Below, in pieces: positions 26,386 to 35,465 of a stretch of 64,000 nucleotides of DNA; the first letter of the stretch is position 1; each line of letters starts with the position of its first letter. The notes under the pieces were generated by a model. It was given only the letters and a program-made list of their open reading frames with translations. It was not told the origin of the DNA and did not search any database. This DNA is from Labrenzia sp. R4_2. Lineage in GTDB: Bacteria > Pseudomonadota > Alphaproteobacteria > Rhizobiales > Stappiaceae. The stretch covers positions 868,001 to 932,000 of the forward strand of contig NZ_JAGHRJ010000002.1 in assembly GCF_017743865.1 (NCBI RefSeq). Direction: 5' to 3'. The position numbers and the translations under genes were made by a program.

Positions 26386-27078
26386 TCAGCCGAGTGCAAA
26401 ACTGACGGCGGCCTCGGCATGCAGCGCTGTTGTGTTGAAGGCCGGAACGGAAAAGTCAGCTTCTGAAACCAGCAGCCCGATTTCCGTGCATCCGAAAATA
26501 ACGCCATCAGCCCCAGCAGCGACGGCGCGGTCAACGACGTCAAGATAGCGCGCCTTCGAGCGTTCCAACACGTCTCCCTGACAAAGCTCTTCGTAGATGA
26601 TCCGGTGCACCTCCGCCCGGTCATCAGCCTCCGGGATCCGCACCTCAATCCCGTGTTGATCACGCAAATGACCTTTGTAGAAGTCCTGCTCCATCGTATA
26701 GGCGGTTGCAAGCAGCAGAGGCGCTGTGCTGCCTGCTGACTTGATTGCAGGCGCCGTCGCATCGGCAATGTGGATGAGCGGTATGTCGACTGCGTTTTGA
26801 ACTTCTCCGGCCATTTTGTGCATGGTGTTGGTACAGATCACCAGACACTCTGCACCGCCGCGCTCCAGGTTCTGCGCTCCGTCAATCATGAGCCGCGTTG
26901 CCCGTGCCCAGTCGCCATCGGACTGTGCCTTGGCAACATCGGCGAAATCGAAAGACCAAAGCAGACACTTCGCAGAATGCAGGCCGCCAAGCCGATCCCG
27001 TGTCAGCCGGTTCAAAAGCTGGTAATATGTGACTGTGCTTTCCCAGCTCATACCGCCGAGCAGACCAATGGTTTTCAT
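26386..27078 (-). CDS. Aspartate/glutamate racemase-family protein
   Basis: The 230-residue enzyme has both catalytic cysteines of cofactor-independent amino-acid racemases: the first in CLVICTNTMHKMA and the second in GVIFGCTEIGLLV. It begins with IGLLGGMSWEST, as in the YgeA/aspartate racemase branch. It would interconvert L- and D-aspartate, glutamate or another amino acid. Its ATG overlaps the ATG proposed for the divergent secreted protein within one CATG. Confidence 0.9.
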   Translation of the reverse strand: MKTIGLLGGMSWESTVTYYQLLNRLTRDRLGGLHSAKCLLWSFDFADVAKAQSDGDWARATRLMIDGAQNLERGGAECLVICTNTMHKMAGEVQNAVDIPLIHIADATAPAIKSAGSTAPLLLATAYTMEQDFYKGHLRDQHGIEVRIPEADDRAEVHRIIYEELCQGDVLERSKARYLDVVDRAVAAGADGVIFGCTEIGLLVSEADFSVPAFNTTALHAEAAVSFALG

Positions 27079-27607
27079 GACTGACTTTCATCTTCAAACG
27101 TCCGCGCCAGGCGGACAACTTCTTCCCAAACGGAAGCTGGTTGAATCAATTTCTGAACAAAACCGGTTTTTATATGCATTCCAGAGGTTTGTCAGCGCGC
27201 TCTTATGCGCCGCCTGCCTCTTGTTCCTCACCACGGTCGCACATGCCCAACCGGTCCAGGAGCCGGCAAGAGGCACTGCAGAGCGCTCCGCCATCCTCAA
27301 CGCGATACGCCCGCTGGCCGAAGCCCATTTTGGTGCACCGGTCGAATTTGTGGTGAGCTGGCTTCGGGCTGGCGGCGGTTGGGCCTTTGCAGGCGTTGCG
27401 CCACAACGGCCCGGAGGCGCGCCAATCGACCTGCGCAATACCGTTTACGCCAGCGAGGCGGACTATATGGACGGTCTTCAAACCTACGTACTGCTTCGCT
27501 ATCAATATGACCGCTGGAACGTGGTTGATTTTGCCGTCGGCCCGACGGATGTCTTCTGGCACGGCCATCCGCTCTACCGGCAGGTCCCACCCGGCTTGAC
27601 GCCCTGA
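27077..27607 (+). CDS. Small secreted protein of unknown function
   Basis: The product is about 176 residues. Residues 34-59 (AFQRFVSALLCAACLLFLTTVAHAQ) form a clear signal peptide with an AHA-Q cleavage site, but 30 polar residues precede it, so the true start may be later at a non-ATG codon. The mature part has LNAIRPLAEAHFGAPVEFVV, WAFAGVAPQRPGG and LLRYQYDRWNVVDFAVGPTD. That looks like a compact beta-rich domain seen in hypothetical periplasmic proteins. I do not recognise a function. Confidence 0.65.
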   Translation: MTDFHLQTSAPGGQLLPKRKLVESISEQNRFLYAFQRFVSALLCAACLLFLTTVAHAQPVQEPARGTAERSAILNAIRPLAEAHFGAPVEFVVSWLRAGGGWAFAGVAPQRPGGAPIDLRNTVYASEADYMDGLQTYVLLRYQYDRWNVVDFAVGPTDVFWHGHPLYRQVPPGLTP

Positions 27608-27653
27608 TTGTGTTTGCCGCGGACTTTAGGCAGCTGTTCAGCAGAACGCGGGT

Positions 27654-28928
27654 TTAGTCAGCCTTCACGGGCCGACCATCTTCGAACAACTCCGGCTGCA
27701 GATTGTTATCTTCATCGGACGGTACGATGCCCGCTTGCTCCAGTTCTTCTTCTGCGATTTCGCCAAGAACCTTCTTGCCCGCCTCCACCCGCTCCCGGGC
27801 TTCGTCCATGATTTTCTTCGCAAGAGCGGCATCCTGATCCATCAGCTGCTGCAGGGCGCCAGCTTCCAGTACAAGCAATTGGCAATCCCGGTAGGCAACG
27901 ACAGTCGTGCTGCGAATTGCCTGATTGAGGAGCGCGAGCTCGCCAAAAAAATTGCCCTCCCCCAAGAACACCGTCCCGTGTTCCATGCGAATTTCAACTT
28001 CACCGCTCGTGATGAAAAACATCCGGTCAGCAATGTCCCCCGCTTCGGCAATGGTGGCCCCTTTGCGCACGTTGAAGGCTTGAAGAAGTTTTGAAACCGA
28101 CGCCACTTCCGTCGCGCTCAGGTCCTCAAACAGCGGCACGCGGGCAACCATGGACCAGGTAACCACGAAATCCCGGCTGTGGATCTCGCGCGCGAAAGCA
28201 GAGGCAATGATACCGACTGGCAACGCGATCAATCCATACCCCATGAGCATCACGACTGCCCCGACCATCTTGCCGAGGTTGCTGACCGGCACAACATCGC
28301 CATACCCAACCGTAGTCACCGTGGTGATGGCCCAGTAAATGCCATGCAGGATGCTGCGGAATTTCTCCGGCTGGTGATTGTGTTCAATCAAATACATCAG
28401 CGTGGCAGCCATCAGGATCACGCCGAAGATGATCATGCTGGAACCGATGAGTGCCTTGCGTTCCGCCGCAACAGCGGAAATGAGCGAGCGGAGCGCCGGG
28501 GAATAGCGAGCGAGCTTCAAGAACCGCAACAAACGGAGGATGACAACCATCGTTACGGCCTGGTTTGGCAAAACCAGAACAAGAACCAGTGGCAAAGCAC
28601 CTATCAGGTCGACAATCGCATCCGGATGAAGCGCATAGCGCAACCGGGCTCCGACAGGACCGTAGCGGCGCATCGGTGGGTGAAGATCCGCCACATAGAG
28701 TCTCAGGATGTATTCGATCAGAAAAATGACGCCTGAGCCGAGCTGCAAAAACCTTAGATGCGGGCCGAACGTGCCCCGAATTTCCGGCACGGTCTCCAAG
28801 ACGGCAAACACGACATTTGCCACAATCAGGAAGATCAGAAAATTGCGCAGGCTTTGCGCGGCAAGACGGCGTTTACCGGTATCTTCAAGCACTTCGTAGA
28901 GTGCGCGTTTAAAATCATGGCCGGGCAC
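27654..28928 (-). CDS. Cyclic-nucleotide-gated potassium channel (MlotiK1-like)
   Basis: The 424-residue protein has six membrane helices, with an S4-like segment VVILRLLRFLKLARYSP at about 128-144. The potassium selectivity filter TVGYGD is at 206-211, and a cytoplasmic cyclic-nucleotide-binding domain at about 260-380 contains FFGELALLNQAIRSTTVVA, the phosphate-binding cassette with its arginine. This is the layout of MlotiK1. A charged tail of about 45 residues follows. It would pass K+ in response to cAMP or cGMP. Confidence 0.9.
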   Translation of the reverse strand: MPGHDFKRALYEVLEDTGKRRLAAQSLRNFLIFLIVANVVFAVLETVPEIRGTFGPHLRFLQLGSGVIFLIEYILRLYVADLHPPMRRYGPVGARLRYALHPDAIVDLIGALPLVLVLVLPNQAVTMVVILRLLRFLKLARYSPALRSLISAVAAERKALIGSSMIIFGVILMAATLMYLIEHNHQPEKFRSILHGIYWAITTVTTVGYGDVVPVSNLGKMVGAVVMLMGYGLIALPVGIIASAFAREIHSRDFVVTWSMVARVPLFEDLSATEVASVSKLLQAFNVRKGATIAEAGDIADRMFFITSGEVEIRMEHGTVFLGEGNFFGELALLNQAIRSTTVVAYRDCQLLVLEAGALQQLMDQDAALAKKIMDEARERVEAGKKVLGEIAEEELEQAGIVPSDEDNNLQPELFEDGRPVKAD

Positions 28929-29055
28929 AGGCTGTCCTGCTTGCAGTGGACTGAACTTTCAAAAGACATAGCCGAAGTTTCGAATTGCGCAAAATAATCG
29001 TGTGGAAGCGCAAGTGCATATCTGAAGACCGGCAAGCTGCACAAGGAGCAATGGC

Positions 29056-29091
29056 AAAAGGGGCGGAAGACTTTGCGCTCCCGCCCCTTTT
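29056..29091 (-). terminator. Terminator downstream of alaS
   Basis: AAAAGGGGCGG pairs with CCGCCCCTTTT across a loop. On the minus strand it follows the alaS stop by 27 bases and ends in a short T-run. Confidence 0.75.
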
Positions 29092-29118
29092 AAAGTTCCG
29101 TGTGCTGTCAGGTCAGTT

Positions 29119-31776
29119 TCAAAGACCGGCCAAATGCGCCTCGATCGCAGAAACGGCGCTGTCGGCTTTCGCCCCATCTGGGCCGCCAGCCTGCGCCATG
29201 TCCGGGCGGCCACCGCCGCCACGACCGCCGAGCGCCTCAGAGCCGATCCGCACCAGATCCACGGCACTCACCGTTTCGGTCAAATCCTTCGTGACCGCCG
29301 TGACAATCGCCGCTTTCCCATCTTCCGCAACGTTGATGAGCACAACCACCCCTGACCCGAGCTGGGTCTTGGCGTCGTCCGCCATGCCTTTCAGGTCCTT
29401 CGGGTTGATGCCTTCGACGGTGCGCGCCATCAGTTTGAAACTACCGGCGTCCTTGACCGGCGTACCGCCGTCAGCGCCGCCGCCCATTGCGAGCTTCTTG
29501 CGCGCATCGGCGAGCTCTTTTTCAAGCTTGCGCCGTTCCTCGACAAGTTGAGCAACGCGGGATGGAACATCCCCAGCACCCACCTTCAAGATCCCGGCAA
29601 CTTCCCGCAGGCGTTTGTCCTGTCCATCGAGATAAGCCCGCGCTTCAGTGCCGGTCAACGCTTCGATCCGGCGGACACCAGCAGCAACGGCACCTTCTGA
29701 AACAAGCGTCACAAGGCCAATATCGCCGGTCCGCTTAACGTGCGTTCCGCCACAAAGCTCCAGTGAATAAGGCTTGCCCTTCTTGTCGCCATGGAGCGCT
29801 GTACCCATGGAGACGACGCGGACTTCCTCGCCGTATTTCTCTCCGAAGAGCGCCATGGCGCCAGCCTCGATCGCGTCATCGACCGCCATCAAACGGGTTT
29901 CGACAGACGCATTCTGCAGAACGATCTCGTTGGCGAAGGTCTCGACCGTTGCCAGCTCGTCATCACTCACCGGCTTTGGATGCGAGAAGTCGAAGCGCAG
30001 CCGATCCGGCGTTACCAAAGACCCCTTTTGCGCAACGTGCGTTCCAAGCACTTCCCGCAAGGCTTCATGCACGAGGTGAGTTGCCGTGTGGTTGGAGCGG
30101 ACAGACGACCGGCGGTCGTGATCGACTTTGAGTTCGAGGGCAAGGCCCGGTGTTGCGGTGCCTTCTTCAACCGTCACCACATGCACAAAGAGGCCGTCCG
30201 CCTTCTTTTGTGTATCAGTGACGATGATTTTGACACCTGGCGCGGTCATCACACCCGTATCGCCGACCTGACCACCGCTTTCACCGTAGAACGGTGTCTG
30301 GTTGAGAACGACAAAACCGCTCTCACCAGCTTTTAGTTCATTGGTCTCCGCGTCATCTGCCGCCAAGCCCGCGATGACACCTTCCGCAACTTCGGTCTCA
30401 TAGCCGAGGAAGTCGGTGGCCCCATACTTTTCTTTCATGGCAAACCAAACGGCTTCGGTTGCCGCACCGCCGGACCCTGACCAGGCCGCGCGCGCTTCCG
30501 CTTTCTGGCGCTCCATGGCAGCATCAAATCCGTCCGTATCGACGGTGATGTCCCGGACCCGCAACGCATCCTGCGTCAGATCCAGTGGGAAACCGTAGGT
30601 GTCATAGAGCTTGAAGGCCGTTTCGCCGTCAAGCTGACCACCGGCGGTCAGTTCTTCGGTTGCTGTGTCCAGCAATCCAAGGCCGCGCTCCAGCGTTTTG
30701 CGGAACCGGGTTTCTTCCAGCTTCAGCGTTTCGGTAATCAACGCTTCGGCCCGCGTCAGCTCCGGATAGGCCCTGCCCATTTCACGGATCAGCGACGGAA
30801 CCAGCTTGTGCATCAGCGGCTCGCGCGCGCCTAACAGGTGAGCGTGACGCATGCCACGGCGCATGATCCGGCGCAGAACATAGCCGCGGCCTTCGTTCGA
30901 CGGCAGCACGCCGTCGGCGATCAAAAAGCTGGTGGAGCGCAGGTGATCCGATATCACCCGGTGGCTCGAAAGTGCATCACCGGACGCCTCAACACCTGTT
31001 TCGTGCTCCGAGGCGGAGATCAACGCGCGGAACAGGTCAATGTCATAGTTGTTGTGGACGCCTTGCAGAACTGTCGCAAGGCGTTCAATGCCCATGCCGG
31101 TGTCGATGGACGGGCGCGGTAAATCGAGGCGCTCATCCGGTGTTTGCTCGTATTGCATAAAGACGAGGTTCCAGATCTCGACGAACCGGTCCCCATCTTC
31201 TTCCGGCGTTCCTGGAGGGCCGCCCCAGATGTGGTCGCCGTGATCGTAGAAGATTTCCGAACACGGGCCGCATGGACCGGTGTCCCCCATGGTCCAGAAA
31301 TTGTCGGAGGTCGGGATGCGGATGATCTTATCATCGGACAGACCAGCGATCTTTTTCCAGAACACGGCCGCATCATCGTCTTCTGCATAGACAGTCACCA
31401 GCAGGCGGTCCTTCGGAAGACCGTATTCCTTGGTGATCAGGTTCCAGGCCAGCTCAATCGCACGTTCCTTGAAATAGTCACCGAAGGAAAAGTTACCGAG
31501 CATTTCGAAGAACGTATGGTGACGCGCCGTATAACCGACATTGTCGAGATCGTTGTGCTTGCCGCCTGCACGCACGACCTTTTGAGCGGTAACGGCCCGG
31601 CTGTAATCCCGCGTCTCCAGACCGGTAAAGACGTTCTTGAACTGGTTCATGCCCGCATTCGCGAACATCAGCGTCGGATCATTGCGGGGAACCAGCGGGC
31701 CGGAGTCGACCACCTCGTGGTCGTTGGCCTTGAAGTAATCCAGAAAGGCGGAGCGGATTTCGTTTACGCCGGTCAT
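29119..31776 (-). CDS. alaS: Alanyl-tRNA synthetase
   Basis: The 885-residue enzyme charges tRNA-Ala and also the tmRNA encoded in this window, both recognised by a G3-U pair. It begins with the class II catalytic domain ([38 protein letters not shown]). The editing domain has the zinc motif [16 protein letters not shown] and [13 protein letters not shown], and the C-Ala domain ends with [16 protein letters not shown]. All parts are intact and of normal length. It lies downstream of recA on the same strand, with a recA terminator and 310 bases between them. Confidence 0.98.
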   Translation of the reverse strand: MTGVNEIRSAFLDYFKANDHEVVDSGPLVPRNDPTLMFANAGMNQFKNVFTGLETRDYSRAVTAQKVVRAGGKHNDLDNVGYTARHHTFFEMLGNFSFGDYFKERAIELAWNLITKEYGLPKDRLLVTVYAEDDDAAVFWKKIAGLSDDKIIRIPTSDNFWTMGDTGPCGPCSEIFYDHGDHIWGGPPGTPEEDGDRFVEIWNLVFMQYEQTPDERLDLPRPSIDTGMGIERLATVLQGVHNNYDIDLFRALISASEHETGVEASGDALSSHRVISDHLRSTSFLIADGVLPSNEGRGYVLRRIMRRGMRHAHLLGAREPLMHKLVPSLIREMGRAYPELTRAEALITETLKLEETRFRKTLERGLGLLDTATEELTAGGQLDGETAFKLYDTYGFPLDLTQDALRVRDITVDTDGFDAAMERQKAEARAAWSGSGGAATEAVWFAMKEKYGATDFLGYETEVAEGVIAGLAADDAETNELKAGESGFVVLNQTPFYGESGGQVGDTGVMTAPGVKIIVTDTQKKADGLFVHVVTVEEGTATPGLALELKVDHDRRSSVRSNHTATHLVHEALREVLGTHVAQKGSLVTPDRLRFDFSHPKPVSDDELATVETFANEIVLQNASVETRLMAVDDAIEAGAMALFGEKYGEEVRVVSMGTALHGDKKGKPYSLELCGGTHVKRTGDIGLVTLVSEGAVAAGVRRIEALTGTEARAYLDGQDKRLREVAGILKVGAGDVPSRVAQLVEERRKLEKELADARKKLAMGGGADGGTPVKDAGSFKLMARTVEGINPKDLKGMADDAKTQLGSGVVVLINVAEDGKAAIVTAVTKDLTETVSAVDLVRIGSEALGGRGGGGRPDMAQAGGPDGAKADSAVSAIEAHLAGL

Positions 31777-31983
31777 TCACGTCTCGCTTAGATCCGGACC
31801 CGCGTCCGGGTCCTAAAGAAACATCGACAAAGGTGCGTTGCAGAGAAACTCCTTGCGCACCGGAACAGCCTTTTAACTTTCGGCACACGGTGTGTCCAGC
31901 TGTCTCAGCCTTAGTTTCTGCGGTCCGGATCGAACTTTTGAGTGCAGTCTGAAGACGTAATCACAAAGGTACGCCTGTTCGAC

Positions 31984-32020
31984 AAAAAGCCCTCCCGGAT
32001 CAACTCAGGGAGGGCCTTTT
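31984..32020 (-). terminator. Terminator of recA, within the recA-alaS gap
   Basis: GCCCTCCC pairs with GGGAGGGC across an 11-base loop and is followed on the minus strand by TTTTTG. The gap between recA and alaS (31777-32086) otherwise shows only a presumed alaS promoter near its left end and no further gene. Confidence 0.8.
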
Positions 32021-32086
32021 ATCTTCTTAAGAAACCGGGCCATCGCTTCAACAAGCGAAGGGTTTCGGTATCAGCATGGCACGAAC

Positions 32087-33154
32087 CTAATCGTCGTCTT
32101 CTTCACCGCCTGCCGGATCGATGATGGCCTCGGCAATGAGACCAGCGTTCTGGCGGATGGCCAATTCGATCTCGTCAGCGATCTCTTTGTTGTCGCGCAA
32201 GAACTGCTTCGAGTTTTCCCGACCCTGACCGAGCCGTTGGCTGTTGTAGGAGAACCAGGCGCCGGACTTCTCGACAATGCCGCCCTTGACGCCAAGGTCG
32301 ATCAACTCGCCCATCTTGGAAACGCCTTCGCCATAGATGATGTCAAACTCGACCTGACGGAATGGCGGGGCAAGCTTGTTTTTGACCACTTTAACGCGGG
32401 TCTGGTTGCCCACAACCTCGTCCCGGTCCTTGATCGCGCCGATGCGGCGAATGTCAAGACGGACAGATGCGTAGAACTTCAGAGCGTTGCCGCCCGTGGT
32501 GGTTTCCGGAGAACCGAACATGACGCCGATCTTCATGCGGATCTGGTTGATGAAGATCACCATGCAGTTCGACTTGGAGATCGACGCTGTCAGTTTCCGC
32601 AAGGCCTGGCTCATGAGACGCGCCTGCATCCCCGGCAGGCTGTCCCCCATCTCACCTTCAAGCTCGGCTTTGGGTGTCAGAGCAGCGACCGAATCGATGA
32701 CCAGCACATCAATCGCACCAGACCGGACAAGCGTATCGGCAATTTCCAGAGCCTGTTCCCCGGCATCCGGCTGGGATATGAGAAGGTTGTCGATATCAAC
32801 ACCCAGCTTGCGGGCATAGATCGGGTCAAGTGCGTGCTCGGCATCGACGAACGCACAAATGCCGCCGGTCTTCTGTGCCTCGGCCACCGTGTGCAGAGCC
32901 AGTGTCGTCTTACCGGAGGATTCCGGTCCGTAGATCTCGACAATCCGGCCTTTCGGCAGGCCACCAATACCAAGGGCGATGTCCAGACCAAGCGAGCCTG
33001 TGGAGACGGATTGTACCTCCACGGCCTGCCCCTGGCCCATTCGCATGATGGAGCCTTTGCCAAAGGCCCGTTCGATCTGGCTGAGCGCTGCGTCGAGCGC
33101 TTTTGTCTTGTCCATCTGGCTGCTTTCTACGAGACGAAGTGTACTTTGCGACAT
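32087..33154 (-). CDS. recA: Recombinase A
   Basis: RecA forms filaments on single-stranded DNA, drives strand exchange and triggers LexA self-cleavage. The 355-residue product has the Walker A motif GPESSGKTT at 76-84, then [15 protein letters not shown], the L1 region, and [30 protein letters not shown] (L2 and the following core). The tail is acidic (EEDDD). The start at 33154 has AAGGAGCG nine bases upstream; a longer in-frame reading crosses the promoter. Two candidate SOS boxes lie upstream. Confidence 0.98.
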   Translation of the reverse strand: MSQSTLRLVESSQMDKTKALDAALSQIERAFGKGSIMRMGQGQAVEVQSVSTGSLGLDIALGIGGLPKGRIVEIYGPESSGKTTLALHTVAEAQKTGGICAFVDAEHALDPIYARKLGVDIDNLLISQPDAGEQALEIADTLVRSGAIDVLVIDSVAALTPKAELEGEMGDSLPGMQARLMSQALRKLTASISKSNCMVIFINQIRMKIGVMFGSPETTTGGNALKFYASVRLDIRRIGAIKDRDEVVGNQTRVKVVKNKLAPPFRQVEFDIIYGEGVSKMGELIDLGVKGGIVEKSGAWFSYNSQRLGQGRENSKQFLRDNKEIADEIELAIRQNAGLIAEAIIDPAGGEEDDD

Positions 33155-33206
33155 GGCTGAACGCTCCTTATTCCATGATGGACGCGCTGTTTCAATCCGC
33201 TCCTTT

Positions 33207-33221
33207 GTACCTATTTTGTTC
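33207..33221 (-). promoter_or_regulatory. Candidate LexA (SOS) box, proximal, recA leader
   Basis: The plus strand reads GTAC-N7-GTTC, one base from the alphaproteobacterial LexA consensus GTTC-N7-GTTC. It lies 53-67 bases upstream of the recA start, between the stronger promoter-like region and the gene. Alone it is weak evidence; together with the distal box it is more convincing. Confidence 0.45.
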
Positions 33222-33245
33222 TCATTTTTCAAGTCGCCAAAACCG

Positions 33246-33288
33246 ATTGGTATATAATTGGATTTTACCATTTGTTTCCAATATGTTC
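33246..33288 (-). promoter_or_regulatory. Candidate recA promoter with distal SOS box
   Basis: GTTT-N7-GTTC at 33274-33288 is one base from the LexA consensus. On the minus strand it overlaps a TTGGAA hexamer followed after 18 bases by TTATAT, a plausible -35/-10 pair. A LexA dimer there would block RNA polymerase. The recA-psuK gap (33155-33477) holds this element, the proximal box and no gene. Confidence 0.55.
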
Positions 33289-33477
33289 TCACATCGACAC
33301 TTAAAGAATAACGCAAGGTAAGTTAAATTTGGAACATTCTGAGACCGGGCATCTTGAGAGAATCACAGAGCGGCCGGCTGGTTGCGAACAAAGACGCGAT
33401 CTGCTAGCCCGCCGGTCTTCTAATTTTCTGCAGGGACGTCCAAGCTGAAATGGCTCTCCCTCGCCTTTATCGATGTG

Positions 33478-34419
33478 ATGATGACAAACGTGTCCCTTTC
33501 CTCTCCCCTACCGGTCTTGTGTGTCGGCGCGATCCACTATGATACGCTTGCCCATGGCAGCGAGGTTTATTGCCCGGAAACGTCAACACCGGCGAAGCTG
33601 ACAGCAAAGCCCGGCGGAGTTGCGACTAACATTGCACGGACACTTGTTCGGCTGGACATTCCAACCGGGCTCGCCGGGGCAATTGGAGCCGATGGCGCGG
33701 GTGCGAGCCTATCGAAACAACTGACCGCCGATGGGATCGAGCTTTACACTTTGGAACGTGCCGGATTTTCGACGGGTCAATACATTGCCTTTCACAATCC
33801 GGACGGGTCTCTCGCGGCTGCAAGCGTGGATGACCGGGTGTTAAGTGAGGCACCTGCCGATGCCTTTGACTCGATCTTCGAGGCACTCTCGGCGTCCTTG
33901 AAAACCGGGCTATGGTTTACCGACGCAAACCTGCCGGATGAGCTTCTGAAGAGTGTTACCGATCAAGCACCTGAAGGCAGTTTGATCGCAAACGCCGTTT
34001 CCAATGCCAAAGCCTCCCGGCTGCTGCCGTTTCTTTCCAAACTCCATTGCCTGATGCTCAATCGCGGCGAAGCGCTCGCCATGACCGGCAAAACCCCAGA
34101 GACATCGAGCGAAGACTTGCTCCGCGACCTTCAACGCCGCGGCGCCAGGCGCGTGGTCCTGACCAACGGCAAATCGGATGTGCTTGTCCTCAACGAAGAG
34201 GCAATCACCGCCCATGAGACCCTTGCAACCCAAATCGTTGACGTGACCGGTGCCGGAGATGCTTTGACCGCCGGCACGATTGCCGGCCTCAGCCGGGGGT
34301 ATCCTTTGAGCGATGCCGTGCCGCTCGGGCTGCGGGCCGCCGCCATTACACTGAAAAGCACCGGAGCCCTGGCAGAGGGATTATCATGGGACGCCCTGGC
34401 AACCCTGGATGAAATTTGA
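33478..34419 (+). CDS. psuK: PfkB-family kinase, probable pseudouridine kinase
   Basis: The 313-residue product has the ribokinase-fold motifs: KPGGVATNIARTLVRLD near residues 42-58 and VDVTGAGDALTAGTIAGL near the C-terminus, with the catalytic Asp in GAGD. PsuK phosphorylates pseudouridine to pseudouridine 5'-phosphate, and the next gene encodes the glycosidase that uses it. That neighbour is the main reason for this call over ribokinase or another sugar kinase. Three possible starts (GTG 33475, ATG 33478, ATG 33481) are adjacent. The spacing to psuG is about 100 bases. Confidence 0.85.
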   Translation: MMTNVSLSSPLPVLCVGAIHYDTLAHGSEVYCPETSTPAKLTAKPGGVATNIARTLVRLDIPTGLAGAIGADGAGASLSKQLTADGIELYTLERAGFSTGQYIAFHNPDGSLAAASVDDRVLSEAPADAFDSIFEALSASLKTGLWFTDANLPDELLKSVTDQAPEGSLIANAVSNAKASRLLPFLSKLHCLMLNRGEALAMTGKTPETSSEDLLRDLQRRGARRVVLTNGKSDVLVLNEEAITAHETLATQIVDVTGAGDALTAGTIAGLSRGYPLSDAVPLGLRAAAITLKSTGALAEGLSWDALATLDEI

Positions 34420-34525
34420 CCAGATGGACAAATGCCGCACTTGGCGGCTTCGACTCCAATGTCTATAAGGCGCAAAATTCTCCCGGCTCCGGCCGACTTG
34501 CCACACATCAAAAAGGCTTTTGCTT

Positions 34526-35458
34526 GTGACACTAACCGCCCAATCCGCCGCTTTGAAAAGCCTGATCGTCTACAGCGACGAAATCCGTGATGCGCTCGCT
34601 GCCAACAAGCCGCTCGTTGCGCTGGAATCAACCATCATCACTCACGGCATGCCGTTCCCGCGGAACGTGGAAACGGCCCGACAGGTCGAAGCTGATATCC
34701 GGGAAAACGGCGCTGTCCCTGCAACGATTGCCATCATGGACGGAAAGATCCATGTCGGCCTGTCTGATGCGGATCTCGACCGGCTTGCCCAGGCCGAAGA
34801 TGTCATGAAGTGCTCACGTGCGGATCTCACTTTTGCCCTTGCCACTGGCCGCTACGGCGCAACAACCGTGGCCGCGACGATGATGGCGGCGCACGCAGCT
34901 GGTATCAAAGTCTTCGCAACGGGTGGCATCGGCGGTGTGCACAAGGGCGCAGAGCAAAGCTTCGATATCTCGGCGGATCTCGATGAACTCGCCCGCACGC
35001 CAGTCTGTGTCGTATGTGCTGGCGCCAAGGCGCTTTTGGACATTCCAAAAACCCTAGAGGTTCTGGAAACAAAAGGCGTTCCGGTCGTTGCCTACGGGAC
35101 TGACGAATTGCCGGCTTTCTGGTCCCGCGAAAGCGGCCTCAGCGCTCCTTACCGTCTTGATACGCCAAACGAGATCGGTGCGCTTTTGAAGGTGCGGGAG
35201 AACTTTGCAGATCATGGCGGTGTTCTTATCACCAACCCAGTCCCGGAGACAGATGAAATTCCCCGCGATGAAATGTCAGGTTTCATCGACGTGGCCATCA
35301 AGATAGCAGCTGAGCAGAATGTGACTGGCAAGGACGTCACACCGTTCGTCCTCGGCAACATCCTTGAGCTCACCAATGGCCGCAGCCTCGACACCAACAT
35401 CGCGTTGGTGCGCAACAATGCGCGTCTCGCTGCAAGAATTGCCGCCGAAATGGTCTGA
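34526..35458 (+). CDS. psuG: Pseudouridine-5'-phosphate glycosidase
   Basis: PsuG splits pseudouridine 5'-phosphate into uracil and ribose 5-phosphate, breaking a C-C glycosidic bond. The 310-residue product matches the family throughout: PLVALESTIITHGMPFPRNVETA, ATIAIMDGKIHVGL, KVFATGGIGGVHKGAE (catalytic lysine region), DIPKTLEVLETKGVPVVAYGTDE and ANILELTNGRSLDTNI-like ending. I place the start at a GTG with AAAAGG upstream; a TTG six bases earlier is possible. With psuK it makes a complete pseudouridine breakdown pair. Confidence 0.95.
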   Translation: MTLTAQSAALKSLIVYSDEIRDALAANKPLVALESTIITHGMPFPRNVETARQVEADIRENGAVPATIAIMDGKIHVGLSDADLDRLAQAEDVMKCSRADLTFALATGRYGATTVAATMMAAHAAGIKVFATGGIGGVHKGAEQSFDISADLDELARTPVCVVCAGAKALLDIPKTLEVLETKGVPVVAYGTDELPAFWSRESGLSAPYRLDTPNEIGALLKVRENFADHGGVLITNPVPETDEIPRDEMSGFIDVAIKIAAEQNVTGKDVTPFVLGNILELTNGRSLDTNIALVRNNARLAARIAAEMV

Positions 35459-35465
35459 TCAGGCT

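Noticed and set aside
32237..33160. Large open frame antisense to recA
   Set aside because: recA is complete on the other strand, and the antisense product shows no domain.
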